This document shows positions 54,728 through 63,498 of a stretch of DNA of 64,000 nucleotides, piece by piece. Each line of letters opens with the position of its first letter. Within the stretch, counting starts at the first letter, position 1. The position numbers and the translations under genes were made by a program. The DNA is from Paucimonas lemoignei (GTDB lineage: Bacteria > Pseudomonadota > Gammaproteobacteria > Pseudomonadales > Pseudomonadaceae), in contig LS483371.1 of the NCBI GenBank assembly GCA_900475325.1, forward strand, positions 4,898,001-4,962,000, read 5' to 3'. Below the pieces are notes generated by a model, which saw only the letters and a program-made list of their open reading frames with translations, had not been told where the DNA came from and ran no database searches.

Positions 54728-57244
54728 ATGAAGCACCGTAGCCCTCCCCGTCGCCAGCCCCTTGCCCGAGCCATCCACGAAACCCGCGCTTCGGCCATGC
54801 AGTTGATGCTTGCCAGCAGTCTGTCATTGGGCGCAACGCTCGCGGCCCCTACGGTGTATGCCCAGGACCCGGCTGGCCCGGCAAACGCGGTGGTCAGTTT
54901 TTCGGTCGCTGCCGGGCCGCTGGACCAGGCGCTCAGCCAGTTCGGGCGTCAGGCGGCGATTGCGCTGTCCACGGATGCGCGTCTGACAGCGGGTAAATCC
55001 AGCCCGGGCTTGCAGGGTTCTTTCAGCGTCGATCAGGGCCTTGCCCGTTTGTTGACGGGCACCGGCCTCGCCATGGTGAAAACCCCGCAAGGCAACTACC
55101 TGCTGACCCCGGCCGCCGACAAACAAGGCGCTGTGGAGCTGGGAGCCACCAGCATCGACGGCCGCTCCCTGGGCCTCACCACTGAAGGCACAGGGTCGTA
55201 CACCACCGGCGCGACCAATACCGCAACACGTCTGAACCTGTCGTTGCGCGAAACGCCGCAGACCGTCAGCGTCATCACTCGTCAGCGTCTGGATGATCAG
55301 AACCTCAACAGTCTCGCCAAAGTGCTGGAGCAGACCCCGGGCATTTCCCTGCAGCCCCTGGACTCCGAGCGGGTGAACATCTACTCGCGCGGTTATGGCA
55401 TCGACAGCTATCAATACGATGGCGTGCCCACCACTCTGGTGGTGTCCACCAGCGCCACGCCGCAAAGCCTGTCGGACATGGCGATCTACGACCGCATCGA
55501 GGTCCTGCGCGGCGCTTCCGGTTTGTTGACCGGTGCTGGCGACCCGTCCGGCACCATCAATCTGGTGCGCAAGCGCCCTACCGATCACGTGCAGGGTTAT
55601 GTCAGCGCGGGCCTGGGTTCGTGGGATCAGTACCGCATCGAGATGGACGTTTCCGGGCCATTGACACCCACCGGCAATATTCGCGGTCGCATGGTCAATG
55701 CCTACCAGCAGGGCAATAGCTTCGTTGATCATTACCAGACCGAAAAGCAGGTCTACTACGGCATTCTCGAAGCGGACCTCACCGATAGCCTGCTGTTTAC
55801 TGCCGGGTATGACTACCAGAAGCAAGACCCGCGTGGCGTGTCGTTTGCCAGCTTCCCGCTGTTCAACAGTCAGGGTGGCCAGACTGATTTTTCCCGCGCG
55901 ACCAACCCGGCTTCACGCTGGAGCAGCCGTCAGCAGGACACGCTCAACGTTTTCTATTCTCTGGAACAGCAGTTGGCCAATAACTGGTCGCTGAAGGCTT
56001 CGGTCAATCAGATGTACAGCAAGCGGGACTCGAAACTGGCGTCTGCCAGCTGGGGGTTTCTCGATGAAGCGACCGGTGATGGCGTGCAGCTCTACGGCGG
56101 CTCTTCAACCGGCTGGCAAAAGCAGACGGGGATCGACGTCAATGCCAAGGGCCCGTTCCAGCTGTTCGGACGCGAGCACGAGCTGGTGGTCGGCATGACC
56201 TACACCAAGTTCGAAGACCACAACGACCCCGCTGCGGGCGAGGACGTGGAAGGCCGTAACATCAATTACTACACCTGGAACAACAACACCGCCCAGCCCC
56301 AGGGTAACGGCCAGATCCTGTTCGACAACGACACCACCATTCGCCAACTGGGCACCTACGCCGCCGTGCGCCTGAAGCCCACTGACGACCTGTCGGTGAT
56401 CCTCGGCGGCCGGGCGAGCAACTACAAATACGACAGCTATTACCATTACCGCGCGCCGGAAGATGCCGCCAGCAGCAGCGACACTCAATACCAGGAACAC
56501 GGCGAGTTCACACCCTACGCGGGTGTGGTCTACGACCTGACCGATCAACACTCGGTCTACGCCAGCTACACCAGCATCTTCAAGCCGCAAAGCGTGCATG
56601 ATCGTGATGGCAAGTCCCTGGAGCCGCGCACGGGCGATGCTTTCGAGGTCGGCCTGAAAAGCGAGTTTCTCGACGGCCGCATCAACACCAGCTTCGATGT
56701 GTTCATGACCAAGCAGGACAATCTGGCCGAGCTGGATCCGGGCCAGATCGTCAGCGGCACGCAAAGCGAGCGGGCTTATCGTCCGGTCAATGGCGCCAAG
56801 ACTCGTGGTTTTGATGCCGAGGTCAACGGCGAAATCCTGCCGGGCTGGAAAGTCGCGGCCAGCTACACCCACGCCATCACTAAAGATGCAGGCGGAGAGC
56901 GAATCAACACCGTGGCGCCAGCAGAGCTTGCCAAATTCTGGACCACCTATCGCATGCCCGGAGAACTGGATCGGCTGACCGTGGGCGGAGGGGTGAACTG
57001 GCAGAGCGGCATTCACTTCAGCACCACGCCCTGGCAGTTGGGCCAGACCGTCAAGGCCGAACAGGACGACTACGCATTGTTCAATCTGATGGCTCGTTAC
57101 GAGTTCACTGACAACCTGTCCACGTTGGTCAACGTCAACAACCTGTTCGACAAGAAGTACCTGAGCTCACTGGATGAAACCTTCCTCGGCGGGTACTACG
57201 GTGATCCGCGCAATCTCATGGTCACAGCCAAATATCAGTTCTGA
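54728..57244 (+). CDS. TonB-dependent siderophore receptor with STN signalling domain
   Basis: This is an outer-membrane transducer of 838 residues. It has an exported N-terminus (MQLMLASSLSLGATLAAPTV region), an STN/secretin-type signalling domain at about 55-125 (FSVAAGPLDQALSQFGRQAA), a TonB plug (LRETPQTVSVITRQRLDDQN; YDRIEVLRGASGLLTGAGDP) and a barrel ending in MVTAKYQF. The plug matches ferric-siderophore receptors of the FpvA/FoxA/FhuE type. The siderophore itself is not predictable. It is the output and the sensor of the FecI/FecR pair upstream. Confidence 0.93.
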   Translation: MKHRSPPRRQPLARAIHETRASAMQLMLASSLSLGATLAAPTVYAQDPAGPANAVVSFSVAAGPLDQALSQFGRQAAIALSTDARLTAGKSSPGLQGSFSVDQGLARLLTGTGLAMVKTPQGNYLLTPAADKQGAVELGATSIDGRSLGLTTEGTGSYTTGATNTATRLNLSLRETPQTVSVITRQRLDDQNLNSLAKVLEQTPGISLQPLDSERVNIYSRGYGIDSYQYDGVPTTLVVSTSATPQSLSDMAIYDRIEVLRGASGLLTGAGDPSGTINLVRKRPTDHVQGYVSAGLGSWDQYRIEMDVSGPLTPTGNIRGRMVNAYQQGNSFVDHYQTEKQVYYGILEADLTDSLLFTAGYDYQKQDPRGVSFASFPLFNSQGGQTDFSRATNPASRWSSRQQDTLNVFYSLEQQLANNWSLKASVNQMYSKRDSKLASASWGFLDEATGDGVQLYGGSSTGWQKQTGIDVNAKGPFQLFGREHELVVGMTYTKFEDHNDPAAGEDVEGRNINYYTWNNNTAQPQGNGQILFDNDTTIRQLGTYAAVRLKPTDDLSVILGGRASNYKYDSYYHYRAPEDAASSSDTQYQEHGEFTPYAGVVYDLTDQHSVYASYTSIFKPQSVHDRDGKSLEPRTGDAFEVGLKSEFLDGRINTSFDVFMTKQDNLAELDPGQIVSGTQSERAYRPVNGAKTRGFDAEVNGEILPGWKVAASYTHAITKDAGGERINTVAPAELAKFWTTYRMPGELDRLTVGGGVNWQSGIHFSTTPWQLGQTVKAEQDDYALFNLMARYEFTDNLSTLVNVNNLFDKKYLSSLDETFLGGYYGDPRNLMVTAKYQF

Positions 57245-57429
57245 CGAGCAATACCCAAAGCGGTCGCGAGGCCGCCTCCTCTGTGTCAGCCAGACGACCG
57301 TTCGCCGGATTCTCACATCCCCCATTCCAGCTCCCTGCCCGCCCGCCGATAGCCATTGAATCGGCATCGCGCCGAACAATCATCGGATGACAAGCCTGAC
57401 AAGGGTCAGGCAGTCGGCAAGGAGAGCCT

Positions 57430-57768
57430 ATGAAATGGGCAATGCTGCTGTTGGCAATGGGGACACTACCGGCTTTCGCGCTGGAGGCGACCATCATTGA
57501 GGTCCCTAACGACCCCTACGGCAAACATGAGCTGGTGCACAAAAGTGGCAAAACGACCCACCGCGTGATCGTCACCAAACGTACGGGCCTGAGCGGCGAG
57601 CTATACACCAAGCGCCGCTATAACTGCGAAAAACGAACGGTGCAGATGATCGGCACCGGCCACACCCTGGAAATCCTCGAAAACCAGCGCGATAGGTGGC
57701 CGGAAAATACCGTGATGAGCCGATCGGTTGCCGAAGATATCGGGATGCTGGCGTGTTCTGAGGTTTAG
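57430..57768 (+). CDS. Small secreted hypothetical protein
   Basis: This 112-residue protein has a cleavable signal peptide (MKWAMLLLAMGTLPAFALEA). The mature part is basic and has two cysteines (KRRYNCEKRTVQM and GMLACSEV) that could form a disulfide in the periplasm. The ribosome site GGAGAG lies 6 bases upstream. No family is recognised. It is a single gene with no operon partner. Confidence 0.7.
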   Translation: MKWAMLLLAMGTLPAFALEATIIEVPNDPYGKHELVHKSGKTTHRVIVTKRTGLSGELYTKRRYNCEKRTVQMIGTGHTLEILENQRDRWPENTVMSRSVAEDIGMLACSEV

Positions 57769-57807
57769 GCGTGGGCGCCGCCGGGCAATCCGAGTGCGCG
57801 ATGATCA

Positions 57808-57900
57808 TGTGGGACCGGATTCATCCGGGAAGGGGCCAGCACAGTCCCCGCACATTCGTCGCCAGGAATATAGCCTTCCCGGATAAATCCGGCCCCACAG
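57808..57900. repeat. Extragenic hairpin, GGATTCATCC variant family
   Basis: GTGGGACCGGATTCATCCGG and its near complement, ending CCGGCCCCAC, a variant of the GGCTTTAGCC type with different arm bases. Confidence 0.83.
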
Positions 57901-57943
57901 GTTCTGCATTCATCCAGACAAGCATGTATTTCAGCTCGGACTC

Positions 57944-58513
57944 TTACGGCTTCGGCCTGCGCGGTCGGGACACCACCGACTCGATATTCTTGCGCCCGAT
58001 GAGCTTGGCCGGTGCGCCTTGCTCAGGTGCCAGCCACTTGTACATCACCAGGCAATCCACCAGCCCCAGGCGCGCATGCTGATAGGCACGCGGCAGACGA
58101 CCCACCACTTCAAACCCCAATTTCTGCCAGAGCGCTACCGCCGCTTCGTTGGTCGACACCACCGAGTTGAACTGCATGGCCAGAAACCCGTTTTCCCGCG
58201 CCAGCTGCTGAGAATGCTCGCACATCAAGCGCGCCACGCCACGACCGCGCGCGGCCTCGCTGACCATGTACCCGCAGTTGCACACATGACTGCCCGGCCC
58301 GGCCGCGTTGGCCTTGAGGTAATAGCTACCCAGTAAGACGCCATCTTCTTCAGCGATCAAGGTGTGTGCCGGGTAATCCAGCCAAAGATGCAGGGCCTGC
58401 TCCTGAGTCATCAGCGGCTCATACGCATAGGTTTCCTGCGCGCTGACCACAGCCTGAAAGGTAGGCCAGAAGCGCTCGAAGTCTTCAGCGATCATGGGGC
58501 GGATGGTAATCAT
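57944..58513 (-). CDS. GNAT-family N-acetyltransferase
   Basis: This 189-residue acetyltransferase starts at MITIRPMIAEDFERFWPTF. It has the acetyl-CoA loop in YMVSEAARGRGVARLMCEHS (Q/R-x-x-G-x-G/A). The upstream in-frame start at 58573 adds 20 residues with no ribosome site. The acceptor substrate is unknown. It is transcribed alone. Confidence 0.88.
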   Translation of the reverse strand: MITIRPMIAEDFERFWPTFQAVVSAQETYAYEPLMTQEQALHLWLDYPAHTLIAEEDGVLLGSYYLKANAAGPGSHVCNCGYMVSEAARGRGVARLMCEHSQQLARENGFLAMQFNSVVSTNEAAVALWQKLGFEVVGRLPRAYQHARLGLVDCLVMYKWLAPEQGAPAKLIGRKNIESVVSRPRRPKP

Positions 58514-58597
58514 GGGGCAGCCTTGCAGTGAAATTGATGGGGCAAGTTTCAGGCTTGAATCGGCAAGTGCCAAGTCAAAAAACCATTGGCCTTGAAG

Positions 58598-58968
58598 TCA
58601 GGCCAGCAGATGCCGGGAGATGAGCCTGGAAATCTCTATCATCGACGTCCTCCCGGTGAACTCGAATTTCACCTTGCCAGTGACGAAAAGTAGATTTCCA
58701 GTTCAGAGTCCAGGTCAAAGGTGCCAGACGTTTCCACGGAGTAGGCAACGATGTTTTTATAAGGCAGCGACGTGAAGTCTTTTTTGCTGCCCGTGATGCC
58801 TTGCACGTTGACCGCAATGATTCTTTTATTGGTGAACACCACGCCGTCGCGCATGGACTTATAGGAATCGATCACTTGCTCGCCGTCCAGCAGCAGCGCC
58901 GTCACACGCTCGGCGTACTCGTCGTTCTGCTTGAGTTTGAAAAAGCCCTTGTTGTTGAAGTCGATCAC
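58598..58968 (-). pseudogene. Bacterial PH-domain protein with a one-base frameshift near the end
   Basis: The intended protein is about 123 residues, starting at GTG 58968 (MIDFNNKGFFKLKQNDEYAE) behind AGGGAAG. It reads through a PH-like domain (GVVFTNKRIIAVNVQGITGS) to EIYFSSL, and then stops early (AR and TGA at 58669). Adding one G in CTGGCAAGG, near 58677, restores KVKFEFTGRTSMIEISRLIS and a natural stop at 58598. The shift is therefore a one-base deletion, either a real mutation or a sequencing error. PH-type proteins of this family have no known function. Confidence 0.8.
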
Positions 58969-59007
58969 GGTGTTCTTCCCTGCAACTGAAACCCGGAGGC
59001 AAAGATC

Positions 59008-59394
59008 ATGAATAGCACTGACCTTCCCACTGTGTACAGAGGCTACATCGCCTGCCTGAACGCGCAAGACTGGGCGCAGCTCGGAGATTTTGTCCATGAG
59101 CAGGTTCATTACAATGAGCGCCACGTCGGGCTTTCAGGCTATCGCGAGATGCTGGAAAACGATTACCGGCAAATACCGGATTTGCGATTCCATATTCACC
59201 TGCTGGTCGCTGATTCGAATCACGTCGCCAGTCGGCTGGACTTTGTTTGCACGCCCACGGGGATTTTTCTCGGCTTGCCGGTGAACGGTAGAAAGGTCCG
59301 GTTCAGCGAGAACGTTTTCTACCGGTTCAAGGAGGGCAAGGTCGAGCAGGTGTGGTCGGTGATCGACAAGGCAGCCATTGAGGCGCAGCTGTGA
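59008..59394 (+). CDS. SnoaL-like / ester cyclase-type NTF2-fold protein
   Basis: This 128-residue NTF2-like protein begins MNSTDLPTVYRGYIACLNAQ and contains HVGLSGYREMLENDYRQIPD. The pattern matches the SnoaL/ester-cyclase-type family, whose members act on diverse small molecules or have no known substrate. It is divergent from the frameshifted PH-domain gene with 39 bases between the starts. It is followed by a degenerate extragenic hairpin. Confidence 0.85.
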   Translation: MNSTDLPTVYRGYIACLNAQDWAQLGDFVHEQVHYNERHVGLSGYREMLENDYRQIPDLRFHIHLLVADSNHVASRLDFVCTPTGIFLGLPVNGRKVRFSENVFYRFKEGKVEQVWSVIDKAAIEAQL

Positions 59395-59414
59395 TCTGTG
59401 CAGACCTCCCCACC

Positions 59415-59498
59415 CCTGTAGGAGCCAACTTGTTGGCGAGGCGGAGTGTCAGGCACATCGCCTTCGCGACCGTCGTAACCTCCGATTGCTCCCACAGG
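59415..59498. repeat. Degenerate extragenic hairpin
   Basis: CCTGTAGGAGCCAACTTGTT on the left and TTGCTCCCACAGG on the right are only partly complementary. It is an eroded member of the same repeat superfamily. Confidence 0.6.
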
Positions 59499-59528
59499 TT
59501 CTGCGTTTTCAGCTAGCGCGACGAGGGC

Positions 59529-60536
59529 CTAAAACCCCTCAAGCACAATCTTGCCCTGCGCTTTGCCGCTCTCGATCACGGCGTGGGCGCGGCGCATGTT
59601 TTCGGCGTTGATGGTGCCGAAATGCTCGCCCAGGGTGGTTTTCAGCACGCCCTGATCAATCAGCGACGCAACTCGATTGAGCAGTTCATGCTGCTTGATC
59701 ATGTCCGGGGTTTCGAACAGCGAACGGGTGAACATCAGCTCCCAGTGCAACGACAGCGCCTTGCGCTTCATGGGCATGACGTCGAGTGTTGCCGGATCAT
59801 CGATCAGCGCCAGTCGACCTTGCGGGCGCAGTGCTTCGATCAATTGCGTGAAGTGGCTGTCGGTGTGGGTCAGGCTGGCAACATGAGTCACCTGGCCTAC
59901 GCCGATCTGCTCCAGTTGCGCCACCAGTGGCTGGCTGTGATCGATGACGTGATGAGCGCCCAGTTGCTTGACCCACTCCTGAGTTTGCGGGCGTGAGGCG
60001 GTGCCAATCACGGTCATTTTGGTCAACTGCCGCGCAAGTTGGACAAGGATCGAACCGACGCCACCGGCAGCTCCGACGATCAACAGGCTCTCACCCTCGC
60101 CACCACCTTCCGGCACGCCGAGGCGGTCGAACAGCAGCTCCCATGCGGTAATCGAAGTCAGTGGCAAAGCCGCCGCGTGGGCGTTGTCCAGGGACTTGGG
60201 CTTGTGGCCGACGATGCGTTCGTCCACCAGATGAAATTCGCTGTAGCTGCCCGGACGCACGATGGAGCCTGCGTAGAACACTTCATCACCCGGCTGAAAT
60301 AGCGTCACCTCGGTCCCGACTTCACGAACCACGCCCACGGCGTCCCAACCCACGACCTTGGGTTCGGTGACCACCGTGCCGGCGCGGATTTTGGTATCCA
60401 CCGGGTTGACTGAAACGGCCCGCACCTCGACCAGCAAGTCCCGAGGGCCAGGGGTCGGTTTAGGCAGGTCCATATCGATCAGGGAGTCAGGGTTTTCAAT
60501 AGGCAAGCCGTTCTGGGTAAAGACGATGGCTTTCAT
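59529..60536 (-). CDS. Zinc-type alcohol dehydrogenase-like quinone oxidoreductase
   Basis: This medium-chain dehydrogenase/reductase has 335 residues, beginning MKAIVFTQNGLPIENPDSLI. The NAD(P) motif is VGAAGGVGSILVQLAR near residue 155. The cysteine/histidine zinc ligands of true alcohol dehydrogenases are not evident, so it is closer to the zeta-crystallin/quinone reductase branch that carries the zinc-binding alcohol dehydrogenase family name. The substrate is unknown. It is monocistronic. Confidence 0.88.
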   Translation of the reverse strand: MKAIVFTQNGLPIENPDSLIDMDLPKPTPGPRDLLVEVRAVSVNPVDTKIRAGTVVTEPKVVGWDAVGVVREVGTEVTLFQPGDEVFYAGSIVRPGSYSEFHLVDERIVGHKPKSLDNAHAAALPLTSITAWELLFDRLGVPEGGGEGESLLIVGAAGGVGSILVQLARQLTKMTVIGTASRPQTQEWVKQLGAHHVIDHSQPLVAQLEQIGVGQVTHVASLTHTDSHFTQLIEALRPQGRLALIDDPATLDVMPMKRKALSLHWELMFTRSLFETPDMIKQHELLNRVASLIDQGVLKTTLGEHFGTINAENMRRAHAVIESGKAQGKIVLEGF

Positions 60537-60769
60537 GTCGGTTCCTCGGAAAGTGGTCAGCAAAGGGCTGGGATCAAAAGCAGGCGCCTATCCTCACCTT
60601 CTCTGCCAAAAAGAAAAACCCCTGAAATGGCTCAACAGTTTCACCGCTGGAGGAAAAATGAGTTGTTTGGGCAGCTTTCCAGTACAGCACGGAACGTGAA
60701 CCGTCTGCCTAAACGGTTGTGATCCTGCTAGCCTGCCCACTCAATCCAGCCAAGACGAGTGGCAATTGC

Positions 60770-61204
60770 ATGTTCACCCTCCGGGTCATGACACTGGCCG
60801 ATTACGACACCATTGTGCAGATGATGCGCGACACACCGGGTATTTCCCTGCGTGATGCCGACTCTCGGGAATCCACCGAGCGCTACCTGCAACGCAACCC
60901 TGGTTTGAGTTTTGTCGCTGAAGCCGACGGCAGGGTATGCGGCTGCATCATGGCCGGGCACGACGGTCGACGCGGCTATTTGCAGCATTTGCTGGTGCTC
61001 CCCGAGTATCGGCGCCAGGGCATTGCCAATGCGCTGGTGGAGCGTTGTGTTTCCAGCCTTGAAGCCCTGGGCATTCATAAAGCTCACCTGGATGTGTTCA
61101 AGACCAACGCCACCGCCGCGCGGTATTGGCAAAGCCAGGGCTGGAAGCTCAGGGATGATATTGACCGGTACTCGTTTACCCGGCCTGGCAATGAGAATGC
61201 TTGA
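60770..61204 (+). CDS. GNAT-family N-acetyltransferase
   Basis: This 144-residue acetyltransferase begins MFTLRVMTLADYDTIVQMMR. The acetyl-CoA motif is LLVLPEYRRQGIANALVERC, and VFKTNATAARYWQSQGWKL completes the fold. The start at 60770 matches the family; the longer frame adds 17 residues that do not fit. The acceptor is unknown. Confidence 0.88.
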   Translation: MFTLRVMTLADYDTIVQMMRDTPGISLRDADSRESTERYLQRNPGLSFVAEADGRVCGCIMAGHDGRRGYLQHLLVLPEYRRQGIANALVERCVSSLEALGIHKAHLDVFKTNATAARYWQSQGWKLRDDIDRYSFTRPGNENA

Positions 61205-61205
61205 C

Positions 61206-61281
61206 CTGTAGGAGCTGCCGAAGGCTGCGAACAGCGGTGTATCAGACGAACCGCTTTCGCAGCCTGCGGCAGCTCCTACAG
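61206..61281. repeat. Extragenic hairpin, GCTGCCGAAGGC family (copy 4), with duplicated arm end
   Basis: CTGTAGGAGCTGCCGAAGGC and complement, with one arm mismatch (GCCTGCGGC). The last arm is partly repeated just after it (CCAGCTCCTACAGG, 61284-61297). Confidence 0.83.
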
Positions 61282-61384
61282 GGCCAGCTCCTACAGGTGC
61301 ATTGGCGCCAATCGTTTGAAAGCCCCACGTCAGGTATTTGCGCTACTATCGGCGGCTGTTTTGTCGTGAGAGTTAACTTGCCGG

Positions 61385-63313
61385 ATGTCTGTGCCCGTCG
61401 CTTCTACAGCCCAATCTCTCCCAAGCGTGCTCGCTGGCCCGATTCTGCGGCGTCTTGAGCCTGGCCGTCTGGTGCTGTGGCTGGTGGGCTCGCGGCCGTT
61501 GGCGACGACGTTGCAGTTGCAGGTCAGCGGCGAAGCAGACTCACGGGATGTGCAGCTCGACGAGCAGCAATGCCAGGTGATTGCCGTCGGCCGTGAGGCC
61601 TTTATTCACCTGATCGACGTCTCGCTGGAGACTCCCCTGCCGTGCGACACCCGGATTGCCTACGATGTGCTGATCGACGGCCAGCAGGGCATTGCCGACT
61701 GGGCGCCGCATCTGCTGTACGCCGACCGGCAACTGCCGGATTTCGTCCTGCGCAGCAGCATCGACCAACTGCTCCACGGCTCATGTCGCAAGCCTCATCA
61801 CGCAGCCGAAGAGGGTTTGTTGTGCGCCGACCGGCTGCTGGCCAGCAACCCGGACGCCCTGCAGCGTCCGGCACTGTTGATGATGAGTGGCGATCAGGTC
61901 TACGCCGATGATGTGGCCGGGCCTATGTTGCGTGCCATTCACGCGCTGATCGAGCGTCTGGGCCTGTTTCATGAATACCTGGACGGCGCCATCGTCGATG
62001 ACAGCGCGGCGCTCTACGGCCACCCCGCCAGCTATTACAACCGCGCCGACCTGCTACCGGCACTGAAAAGCAATGACACCCTGCGCGAGCGTTTTTTTGG
62101 CGGTACGCGCAAACCGATCTTCACCAGCAACAGCGCGGACAACCACTTGGTGACCCTGGCGGAAGTGATCGCCATGTACTTGCTGGTCTGGTCGCCAGTG
62201 CCGTGGACGCTGATCGCGCCAACTCCCCCGGTCTTCGAAGCGGGCGAGCAGCCGCGCTACGAAGAAGAACAGCACTGCATCGATGCATTCGTGACTGGCC
62301 TGGGCGGCGTTGCGCGGGTCTTTGCCCATCTGCCGTGTCTGATGATCTTTGATGATCACGACGTGACCGATGACTGGAACCTGTCGGCCAAGTGGGAAGA
62401 GACCGCCTATGGCCATCCGTTTTCCAAGCGCATCATCGGCAACGCACTGGTGGCTTATTTGCTGTGTCAGGGCTGGGGCAATAACCCTGACGCCTTCCCT
62501 AAACTGCTGGAGCAAACCCGGCAGCTGACGCAACAGACGCCCAACGGCTACCTGCAGAGCGAAGCACTGGATGGCCTGATTGATACGCTACTGAAATTCC
62601 AGGAATGGCATTACGTGCTGCCGACTACCCCGGCACTGGTGGTGCTCGACACCCGCACCCGCCGCTGGCGCAGCGAGTTCAACCTGCATCAGCCTTCGGG
62701 CCTGCTGGATTGGGAAGCGCTGAGCGAGTTGCAACAGGATCTGCTCGATCATCCGTCGGCGATCATCGTCTCGCCCGCGCCGGTCTTTGGCGTGAAGTTG
62801 ATCGAAACCGTGCAGAAGGTATTCAGCTGGTGCGGGCATCCGTTGTTGGTGGACGCCGAGAACTGGATGGCGCATCGGGGTGCGGCGCAGGTGATCCTCA
62901 ATATCTTTCGCCATTCGCGTACCCCGGGGAATTACGTGATCCTCTCGGGTGACGTGCACTACTCGTTTGTCTACAAGATCCTGATTCGTCATCGCACGGC
63001 CAACCCGCACATCTGGCAGATCACCAGCAGCGGCCTGAAAAACGAATTTCCCCAGCGCCTGCTGGACTGGTTCGATCGCCTGAACCGCTGGCTCTACTCG
63101 CCGCGCTCGCCGTTGAACTGGTTTACCAAACGCCGCCTGATGCGCGTCGTCCCACGCATCCCGGAGCACAGCAAGGCCGGTGAACGGCTGTGGAACTCGG
63201 CGGGGGTCGGCCAGGTGTTTTTCGATGATCAGGGGCGACCCACCGAGATTTATCAACTCAATGCCAGCGGGCGCGAGCCGACGCGGTTCATTGAGCCGGA
63301 TCCTAAGGCGTAG
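61385..63313 (+). CDS. PhoD-like alkaline phosphatase family protein
   Basis: This is a metallophosphatase-fold protein of 642 residues. The metal-site motifs are LLMMSGDQVYADDVAG, LMIFDDHDVTDDWNLS and YVILSGDVHYSFVYKILI, as in PhoD-type phosphatases/phosphodiesterases. The N-terminal 100 residues form a beta-rich domain. No Tat or Sec signal is visible, so, unlike classical PhoD, it may be cytoplasmic. The substrate is unknown. The start at 61385 lies directly after a weakly AT-rich promoter region. Confidence 0.88.
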   Translation: MSVPVASTAQSLPSVLAGPILRRLEPGRLVLWLVGSRPLATTLQLQVSGEADSRDVQLDEQQCQVIAVGREAFIHLIDVSLETPLPCDTRIAYDVLIDGQQGIADWAPHLLYADRQLPDFVLRSSIDQLLHGSCRKPHHAAEEGLLCADRLLASNPDALQRPALLMMSGDQVYADDVAGPMLRAIHALIERLGLFHEYLDGAIVDDSAALYGHPASYYNRADLLPALKSNDTLRERFFGGTRKPIFTSNSADNHLVTLAEVIAMYLLVWSPVPWTLIAPTPPVFEAGEQPRYEEEQHCIDAFVTGLGGVARVFAHLPCLMIFDDHDVTDDWNLSAKWEETAYGHPFSKRIIGNALVAYLLCQGWGNNPDAFPKLLEQTRQLTQQTPNGYLQSEALDGLIDTLLKFQEWHYVLPTTPALVVLDTRTRRWRSEFNLHQPSGLLDWEALSELQQDLLDHPSAIIVSPAPVFGVKLIETVQKVFSWCGHPLLVDAENWMAHRGAAQVILNIFRHSRTPGNYVILSGDVHYSFVYKILIRHRTANPHIWQITSSGLKNEFPQRLLDWFDRLNRWLYSPRSPLNWFTKRRLMRVVPRIPEHSKAGERLWNSAGVGQVFFDDQGRPTEIYQLNASGREPTRFIEPDPKA

Positions 63314-63345
63314 GAGCGGGGCAGGAATCCGAAGGCGGCGAATAA

Positions 63346-63438
63346 CCTGTAGGAGCGAATTCATTCGCGAAGACGGATGCACAGCCGATGCATCTCTATC
63401 GAATGTACCGACCCCTTCGCGAATGAATTCGCTCCCAC
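63346..63438. repeat. Extragenic long hairpin, GAATTCATTC family (copy 6)
   Basis: CCTGTAGGAGCGAATTCATT and AATGAATTCGCTCCCACC lie between the convergent PhoD-like and ArsR-like genes. Confidence 0.85.
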
Positions 63439-63498
63439 CGTTGGACTGCGGGGTGTCAGGCACATCGTATTCGCTGCGCATCGCGGCTAAAACCAGCG

